A DNA stretch of 12,535 nucleotides from Rickettsiales bacterium (GTDB lineage: Bacteria; Pseudomonadota; Alphaproteobacteria; TMED109): NCBI GenBank assembly GCA_002689905.1, contig NZIN01000010.1, positions 1 to 12,535 of the forward strand, given 5' to 3'. This document shows, piece by piece, positions 6,867 through 12,535 of the stretch (positions within the stretch are counted from its first letter, which is position 1; the number at the start of each line of letters is the position of its first letter). The notes under the pieces were generated by a model. That model saw only the letters and a list, made by a program, of their open reading frames with translations. It did no database searches and had not been told where the DNA came from. The position numbers and the translations under genes were made by a program.

Positions 6867-7454
6867 AATAAAAGTAGTTATCACCATGGTAATTTGAAAG
6901 CAGCTATTCTCAAAGAAGCATTGAAATTACTAAATCTTAAAAGCTATGATGAACTTAGTTTTAGACTGATATCCAGAAATATAGGAGTGGTTTCTTCAGC
7001 TCCTTATAACCATTTCAAAGATAAAGGTCATTTAATAAATGAAATAATCATTTATGGCAAAGATAAATTATTTGAAGATATAAAATTAGCAAAGAAAAAA
7101 TCTAATCTTCCTACAGAACAGTTGTATTTAATAGCAAAGGCATATTTAAAATTTGCTAGTATGGAAAGCACTTTATTTAATTTAATGTTTAGTAATAAAA
7201 ATAAAGAATTATTGCAATTAACGGATAAAGTTGTGATACAATTTGAAGAAATTATAACTGAAAAATTTAAAAATGGAAAAAGATTGAAAGTTACAGTTAA
7301 GGGCTCTGCAATTACAGCTTGGTCAATGATACATGGTATAGCTGTTACATTAAATAGCAGTAAGAGAGAATACTTAGAAAGTTTATGGAATCTAAAACTA
7401 GAAGAAATATTTAAGGAGATGTCTGCTATATGGGGGAAAGGAGTAAGTAACTGA
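6864..7454 (+). CDS. TetR/AcrR-family transcriptional regulator, WHG-type C-terminal domain
   Basis: One-component repressor family: an N-terminal helix-turn-helix binds DNA and a C-terminal domain senses a small ligand. The protein has 196 residues. The N-terminus SYHHGNLKAAILKEAL and the HTH region (about 29-52, ending VVSSAPYNHFKDK) are clear TetR_N features. The C-terminal AWSMIHGIAVTL (about 152-163) resembles the WHG motif of one TetR C-terminal family. It starts at TTG with a good ribosome-binding site, 22 bp after ilvB, and its TGA abuts the ilvH ATG. This places a regulator between the two subunits of one enzyme complex, in the same orientation, so it is expected to share their message and could sense a pathway metabolite. 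Ligand and target are unknown. I do not know whether this arrangement is general in the lineage. Confidence 0.88.
   Translation: MNKSSYHHGNLKAAILKEALKLLNLKSYDELSFRLISRNIGVVSSAPYNHFKDKGHLINEIIIYGKDKLFEDIKLAKKKSNLPTEQLYLIAKAYLKFASMESTLFNLMFSNKNKELLQLTDKVVIQFEEIITEKFKNGKRLKVTVKGSAITAWSMIHGIAVTLNSSKREYLESLWNLKLEEIFKEMSAIWGKGVSN
7437..7443 (+). promoter_or_regulatory. Ribosome-binding site of ilvH inside the TetR gene end
   Basis: AAAGGAG lies within the last codons of the TetR gene, 11 nt before the ilvH ATG at 7455. The spacing is longer than for ilvB and ilvC, and the ATG abuts the upstream TGA, so ilvH is probably translated both by coupling and by direct entry. Confidence 0.6.
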
Positions 7455-7991
7455 ATGAGTGTTTATAATAAAAATATTAAGAATAATACAGATATAAAAA
7501 GTCATGCATTATCAATTTTAGTAGAAAACCAAGTTGGTGCATTAGCCAGAGTGGTGAGTATGTTTTCTGCAAGAGGCTATAATATTGACAGTTTAACAGT
7601 AGCAAAAGTTACATCTAATGAAAACATTTCAAGAATTACTATTATAACATCCGGAACTCTTTCAAAAATTGAACAAATTAAATCTCAATTAGGAAGAATA
7701 GTTTTGGTTCATAAAGTCGTTGATCTTACATCTGAGGGACCATTTGTTTCTAGGGAATTAATATTTGTAAAAGTTAAATGTCGCGGTGAAAAAAGATTAG
7801 AAGCTTTAAGAACTGCTGATATTTTTAGAGCAAAAGTAGTAGATAGCACTAAACAGTCTTTTATTTTTGAATTAACAGGCTCTTCTGAAAAACTTGATGC
7901 TTTTATATCTTTAATGAAGGAGTTAGGTCTTATTGAGTTAGCAAGAACAGGAGCAGTTGCGATAAGTAGAGGAAGTTTTAAAATTAATTAA
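7455..7991 (+). CDS. ilvH: Acetolactate synthase, small (regulatory) subunit
   Basis: Binds the large subunit, stimulates it and gives feedback inhibition by valine or a related branched-chain amino acid. The N-terminal ACT domain (about 16-90) shows ALSILVENQVGALARVVSMF and the following GYNIDSLTV, the standard ACT core of this family. The C-terminal small-subunit domain (about 93-170) has SRELIFVKVKC, the IFRAKVVD segment and ends with ELARTGAVAISRGS. At 178 residues it is slightly longer than the roughly 160 typical of short bacterial forms because of an Asn/Lys-rich N-terminal extension of about 14 residues. It is separated from ilvB by the TetR gene, not directly adjacent as is usual, and followed by ilvC with only 9 bp between them. 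Confidence 0.95.
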   Translation: MSVYNKNIKNNTDIKSHALSILVENQVGALARVVSMFSARGYNIDSLTVAKVTSNENISRITIITSGTLSKIEQIKSQLGRIVLVHKVVDLTSEGPFVSRELIFVKVKCRGEKRLEALRTADIFRAKVVDSTKQSFIFELTGSSEKLDAFISLMKELGLIELARTGAVAISRGSFKIN

Positions 7992-7995
7992 GGAG
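7990..7995 (+). promoter_or_regulatory. Strong ribosome-binding site of ilvC overlapping the ilvH stop
   Basis: AAGGAG overlaps the TAA stop of ilvH (7989-7991) and lies 5 nt before the ilvC ATG at 8001. Together with the following TAAA it repeats the 10-mer found in front of ilvB. Confidence 0.85.
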
Positions 7996-8000
7996 TAAAA

Positions 8001-9020
8001 ATGAAGGTTTATTATGAAAAAGATGCAAATTTGGATTTTATTAAAGATAAAAAAATTACTATTATAGGTTATGGAAGTCAAGGGCATGCTCATGCTGCCA
8101 ACCTAAAAGATAGTGGGATAAAAAATGTTAATATTGCATTAAAAGAGAATTCTAAATCTATACAAAAAGCTAAATCTGCTGGTTTTGATGTCTTCACAAT
8201 AAAAGAAGCAACTAAGGAGGCTGACATAATGATGTTAGCAACTCCAGATGAAATTCAGTCAGACATATATGATCAATTTTTATCTCAAAATATGAAAAAA
8301 AACTCTGCTTTAGCTTTTGCTCATGGTTTAAACATTCATTTTGAATTAATTAGCCCTAGAGAAGATCTTGATGTTTTTATGATAGCTCCTAAAGGCCCTG
8401 GGCATACTGTAAGATCCGAATACCTCAAAGGAGGAGGAGTGCCATCTTTAGTTTCTGTATATCAGAATAAGTCTAATAATGCCCTGGATATAGCCCTTGC
8501 TTATGGAGCCGGACTCGGTGCAGGTAGATCGGGTATGATAGAGACGACTTTCAAAGAAGAATGTGAAACAGACCTTTTTGGTGAACAAGTAGTACTTTGT
8601 GGTGGATTAACTGAACTTATTACTGCAGGATACGAAACTCTTGTTGACGCAGGCTATGCTCCAGAAATGGCGTACTTTGAATGCTTGCACGAAGTAAAAC
8701 TTATAGTTGACCTATTGTATGAAGGAGGAATAGCTAACATGAGATATTCTATTTCAAATACTGCAGAGTATGGTGATTATGTATCAGGTAAAAGAATAAT
8801 AACAGATCAAACTAGAAAAGAAATGAAAGCTATATTGAAGGATATTCAAACAGGAAAGTTTGTAAGAGATTGGATGTCAGAGTGTAAAGTAAATCAGCCA
8901 AATTTTAAAGCTTCAAGAAGAATTTCTAGAGAACATAATATTGAATTAGTAGGAAAAAAATTAAGAGATATGATGCCTTGGATTAGTAAAAACAAACTTG
9001 TAGATACTTCTAAAAACTAG
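8001..9020 (+). CDS. ilvC: Ketol-acid reductoisomerase, class I
   Basis: Rearranges and reduces acetolactate (or acetohydroxybutyrate) to the dihydroxy acid, using NAD(P)H and Mg2+, in valine, leucine and isoleucine synthesis. At 339 residues it is the short class I form. The Rossmann domain has GYGSQG (23-28) and a cofactor-selecting loop reading LKENSKS (about 47-53), with Ser and Lys residues compatible with NADPH. His108 in AFAHGLN and the knotted C-terminal domain keep the Mg2+ and catalytic residues Asp191 and Glu195 (ETDLFGEQ), Glu227 and Glu231 (FECLHE) and Ser252 (SISNTAEYG), all at the positions expected for class I enzymes. It closes the ilv block; leuA follows after 47 bp with its own likely promoter. 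Confidence 0.98.
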   Translation: MKVYYEKDANLDFIKDKKITIIGYGSQGHAHAANLKDSGIKNVNIALKENSKSIQKAKSAGFDVFTIKEATKEADIMMLATPDEIQSDIYDQFLSQNMKKNSALAFAHGLNIHFELISPREDLDVFMIAPKGPGHTVRSEYLKGGGVPSLVSVYQNKSNNALDIALAYGAGLGAGRSGMIETTFKEECETDLFGEQVVLCGGLTELITAGYETLVDAGYAPEMAYFECLHEVKLIVDLLYEGGIANMRYSISNTAEYGDYVSGKRIITDQTRKEMKAILKDIQTGKFVRDWMSECKVNQPNFKASRRISREHNIELVGKKLRDMMPWISKNKLVDTSKN

Positions 9021-9033
9021 GTTTTATATTTTC

Positions 9034-9061
9034 TTTAAAATTAACAATACTTAAGTATAAT
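9034..9061 (+). promoter_or_regulatory. Predicted leuA-mreB-mreC promoter (leaderless)
   Basis: A perfect TATAAT at 9056-9061 lies 6 nt before the leuA ATG at 9068. TTTAAA at 9034-9039 can serve as a weak -35 with a 16-bp spacer. The start site would fall at about the A of the ATG, giving a leaderless mRNA, which fits the absence of any Shine-Dalgarno before leuA. This is the only gap longer than 25 bp in the window, which supports a new transcription unit here. Confidence 0.5.
9047..9058. promoter_or_regulatory. Perfect 12-bp palindrome over the leuA -10, candidate operator
   Basis: ATACTTAAGTAT is perfectly symmetric and overlaps the first three bases of the predicted -10. Offset CAAT (9045-9048) and ATTG (9060-9063) flanks add partial symmetry. 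A bound protein here would block polymerase. A stem with almost no loop makes an RNA terminator unlikely. The cognate regulator is unknown; the TetR-family protein encoded upstream or an Lrp-like factor are possibilities. Confidence 0.35.
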
Positions 9062-9067
9062 TGTAAT

Positions 9068-10627
<1,560 letters not shown>

Positions 10628-10634
10628 AGGTATA

Positions 10635-11678
10635 ATGTTAAATAAAATAATAGGATTTTTGTCAGCTGATATGGCTATAGATTTGGGAACTGCTAATACA
10701 TTAGTTTATGTAAAAGATGCAGGAATAGTATTAAACGAACCGTCTGTTGTAGCAGTTCTAGATAGCAATACTGGTAGAAATAAAGTTATAGCAGTAGGTC
10801 AAGAAGCTAGAGAAATGTTGGGCAGAACACCCGGAAATATTGAGGCAATTAGACCACTTAAGGATGGAGTTATAGCAGACTTTGAGGTAGCTGAAGAAAT
10901 GATAAAACATTTTATTAGGAAAGTTCATAATCGTAGAGCATTTGTATCACCTCAAATTGTAATATGCGTTCCACATGGCTCTACTGCTGTAGAAAGAAGA
11001 GCAATTCAAGAGTCAGCGGAAAGTGCTGGTGCAAGAAAAGTCTTTTTAATAGAAGAACCTATGGCAGCTGCTATTGGAGCAGGGCTACCTGTCACTGAAG
11101 CAACAGGTTCTATGATAGTTGATATAGGAGGAGGAACTACAGAAGTGGCAGTTCTTTCATTAGGAGGCATAGTTTATGCAAGATCTGTTAGAGTAGGTGG
11201 TGATCATATGGATGAAGCTCTTATTGGATATATGAGAAGACATCATAATTTGCTGATAGGTGAAGCTAGTGCAGAAAAATTAAAAAGAGAAATTGGGACA
11301 GCATGTCCTCCTGAAAATGGTGATGGTAAATCAATGGAGATTAAAGGAAGAGATTTGATTAATGGTGTACCAAAAGAGGTCATATTAACGGAAAGACAAG
11401 TAGCTGAAAGTTTATCAGAACCAGTTGGTGGTATTATTGATGCCGTTAAGACAGCTTTAGAAAATACAGCACCTGAATTAGCTGCAGATATTGTAGATAA
11501 AGGAATAGTATTAACCGGTGGAGGTGCTTTACTTAATGGAATGGATACAGTTTTAAGGCAATCAACGGGATTACCCGTGTCAATAGCTGAAGATCCTCTT
11601 TTATCTGTAGCATTAGGTACAGGAACAGCACTAGAAAATATGAAAAACTTAGGACAAGTTTTGAATACAGCGTATTAG
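10635..11678 (+). CDS. mreB: MreB, actin-like rod-shape determining protein
   Basis: Forms membrane-bound antiparallel double filaments under the inner membrane that guide the elongasome and sidewall peptidoglycan synthesis. The N-terminus MLNKIIGFLSADMAIDLG gives a short amphipathic membrane-binding segment and then the phosphate-1 loop DLGTANTLVYV from Asp16. The phosphate-2 loop DIGGGTTEVAV begins at Asp163, and the adenosine motif GIVLTGGGALL starts at 290. The length of 347 residues equals the E. coli protein, and no domain is missing. AGAGG at 10626-10630 overlaps the leuA stop and serves as a close-spaced (4-nt) ribosome-binding site. Pairing with mreC downstream is the standard order; leuA upstream is the less usual neighbour. 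Confidence 0.98.
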   Translation: MLNKIIGFLSADMAIDLGTANTLVYVKDAGIVLNEPSVVAVLDSNTGRNKVIAVGQEAREMLGRTPGNIEAIRPLKDGVIADFEVAEEMIKHFIRKVHNRRAFVSPQIVICVPHGSTAVERRAIQESAESAGARKVFLIEEPMAAAIGAGLPVTEATGSMIVDIGGGTTEVAVLSLGGIVYARSVRVGGDHMDEALIGYMRRHHNLLIGEASAEKLKREIGTACPPENGDGKSMEIKGRDLINGVPKEVILTERQVAESLSEPVGGIIDAVKTALENTAPELAADIVDKGIVLTGGGALLNGMDTVLRQSTGLPVSIAEDPLLSVALGTGTALENMKNLGQVLNTAY

Positions 11679-11682
11679 TTTT

Positions 11683-11696
11683 AGGGGTTAAATATA
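11683..11696 (+). promoter_or_regulatory. Ribosome-binding site pointing at an ATA start of mreC
   Basis: AGGGG at 11683-11687 is the only Shine-Dalgarno-like sequence between mreB and the mreC coding frame. Six nt (TTAAAT) separate it from ATA at 11694, the codon where a start would be expected. The frame is closed upstream by TAG at 11682-11684 and contains no ATG or GTG before the membrane segment. Confidence 0.5.
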
Positions 11697-12535
11697 AAAG
11701 CCGTAAAAAAATCTTCACTATTAAGATTGAGAACTTATGCGAGTGTAACAGCTCAAAAGGTAAGTACAATTTTACTAATTACTTCTGCTATTTTATTACT
11801 ATTAATAGGTAAAATTAATGAAGGTAATTTAAGGACTATTAAAAATCATTTTACAGATTTATCTTCATACATATTAAGTATAGTAGGAATTCCCATAAAC
11901 TCTATAAATAAAACAACAAATCAAATTAATTCTTTGATTTCAATATATAGCGATAATAAAAGCTTAAATTTAGAAAATAAGGAGTTATATAAATGGAAAG
12001 ACCTCGGACAAAGATTATTAGTAGAAAATCAAGAATTAAAAAAGCTTTTAAATGCTGTTAAACAAGTACCATATAACTTTATTACTGCCAAAGTAATAGC
12101 TAATTCTTCAGGTAGTTATATCAAAACAATTACTTTGAATGTGGGTGCTAAAAATGATGTTATTATTGGTAGTCCTGTAGTTAATAACTGGGGTATGATA
12201 GGTAGAGTAATAGAAGTTGGAAGGAATTCCTCAAGAGTATTGTTGATAACAGACATTAACTCTCAAATACCTATTTACTTTGAAAAGTCGAAACATAAGG
12301 CAATAGTTATTGGTAAAAATTCAGACTTACTTGAAGTTAAGTATTTGAAACCAAGAGTAAATTTAATAAATAATGAAAGAATAATAACCTCAGGTGAGGG
12401 AGGTTTATTACCTAGAGGCTTATCTTTAGGGCTATACTTAAAAACATTAAATAGTGAAAACAATAAAGTAAAAATACTTCCTACAAGAGGTTGGGATCAC
12501 TTTGATAATTTAAATGTAATACTATTTAAAAATAA
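11694..12535 (+). CDS. mreC: MreC, rod-shape determining protein (3' end cut by window edge; non-standard start)
   Basis: Inner-membrane protein with a periplasmic domain that links MreB to the peptidoglycan elongation machinery. The frame is open from the TAG at 11682 to the window end, with 280 codons from the ATA at 11694. It reads KAVKKSSLLRLRTYAS (a basic cytoplasmic tail), one membrane segment (about residues 23-39, ILLITSAILLLLIG), a coiled-coil with ENQELKKLL (about 90-125), and the MreC beta domain: TAKVIANSSGSYIKTI, GSPVVNNWGMIGRVIEVG, SSRVLLITDINSQIPI and ITSGEGGLLPRGLSLG. The end looks close to the natural C-terminus. No ATG or GTG exists near the start: either the ATA with a good Shine-Dalgarno (11694), or TTG 11727, which has none and would remove 11 residues of the basic tail, must be used. 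A base change relative to a real ATG is also possible. Confidence 0.88.
   Translation, partial: MKAVKKSSLLRLRTYASVTAQKVSTILLITSAILLLLIGKINEGNLRTIKNHFTDLSSYILSIVGIPINSINKTTNQINSLISIYSDNKSLNLENKELYKWKDLGQRLLVENQELKKLLNAVKQVPYNFITAKVIANSSGSYIKTITLNVGAKNDVIIGSPVVNNWGMIGRVIEVGRNSSRVLLITDINSQIPIYFEKSKHKAIVIGKNSDLLEVKYLKPRVNLINNERIITSGEGGLLPRGLSLGLYLKTLNSENNKVKILPTRGWDHFDNLNVILFKN

Noticed and set aside
10631..10636. TATAAT overlapping the mreB ATG
   Set aside because: It includes the start codon itself, so it cannot promote a message carrying that start. Such hexamers are frequent by chance in AT-rich DNA.
11533..11769. Open frame on the minus strand across the mreB end and mreC start
   Set aside because: It overlaps conserved MreB C-terminal and MreC N-terminal codons, has no ribosome-binding site or family resemblance, and reflects AT-rich composition.
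12275..12463. Open frame on the minus strand within the mreC region
   Set aside because: It is fully inside the clear MreC beta-domain coding sequence, has no recognisable family, and is a shadow frame.

Overview
The window is a compact, very AT-rich stretch of bacterial chromosome. Arg is coded mostly by AGA, and TGA is used as a stop, so the standard bacterial code applies. Gene content and order (hflK-hflC-DUF2065-degP, serB, miaA, ilvB-[TetR]-ilvH-ilvC, leuA-mreB-mreC) point to a streamlined, free-living alphaproteobacterium. Pelagibacterales (SAR11) or a similarly AT-rich marine lineage is my best guess. This is an inference from base composition, tiny intergenic gaps and remembered synteny; no search was run.

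Layout. (1) 1-3243, plus strand: an envelope quality-control run with the 3' part of hflK, then hflC (the FtsH-regulating SPFH pair), a 61-residue DUF2065 membrane protein and a DegP/HtrA protease. Genes abut or overlap, which suggests one operon. (2) 3229-4143, minus strand: serB, the only minus-strand gene, overlapping the degP end by 15 bp. (3) 4167-5069, plus strand: miaA, divergent from serB across only 23 bp. (4) 5090-9020, plus strand: the branched-chain amino acid block ilvB (acetolactate synthase catalytic subunit), a TetR-family regulator with a TTG start, ilvH (the regulatory subunit) and ilvC. (5) 9068 to the window end, plus strand: leuA, mreB and mreC, probably transcribed from a promoter just upstream of leuA. 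This puts leucine synthesis and cell-shape genes in one transcription unit.

How the genes work together. IlvB/IlvH, IlvC and LeuA cover acetolactate synthesis, ketol-acid reductoisomerisation and the first committed leucine step; dihydroxy-acid dehydratase and the later leucine enzymes are not here. HflK/HflC and DegP are membrane and periplasmic proteostasis factors. MreB/MreC organise sidewall growth.

No novel defence system, mobile element, CRISPR array, rRNA or tRNA was seen, and every gene belongs to a known family. The points worth a second look are in the control signals: an mreC with no ATG/GTG start but a good Shine-Dalgarno in front of an ATA codon; a 23-bp serB/miaA gap with back-to-back -10 hexamers that would give leaderless mRNAs both ways; a leaderless-looking leuA promoter overlapped by a perfect 12-bp palindrome; and a TetR gene wedged between the two subunits of acetolactate synthase, with a palindrome over its ribosome-binding site.
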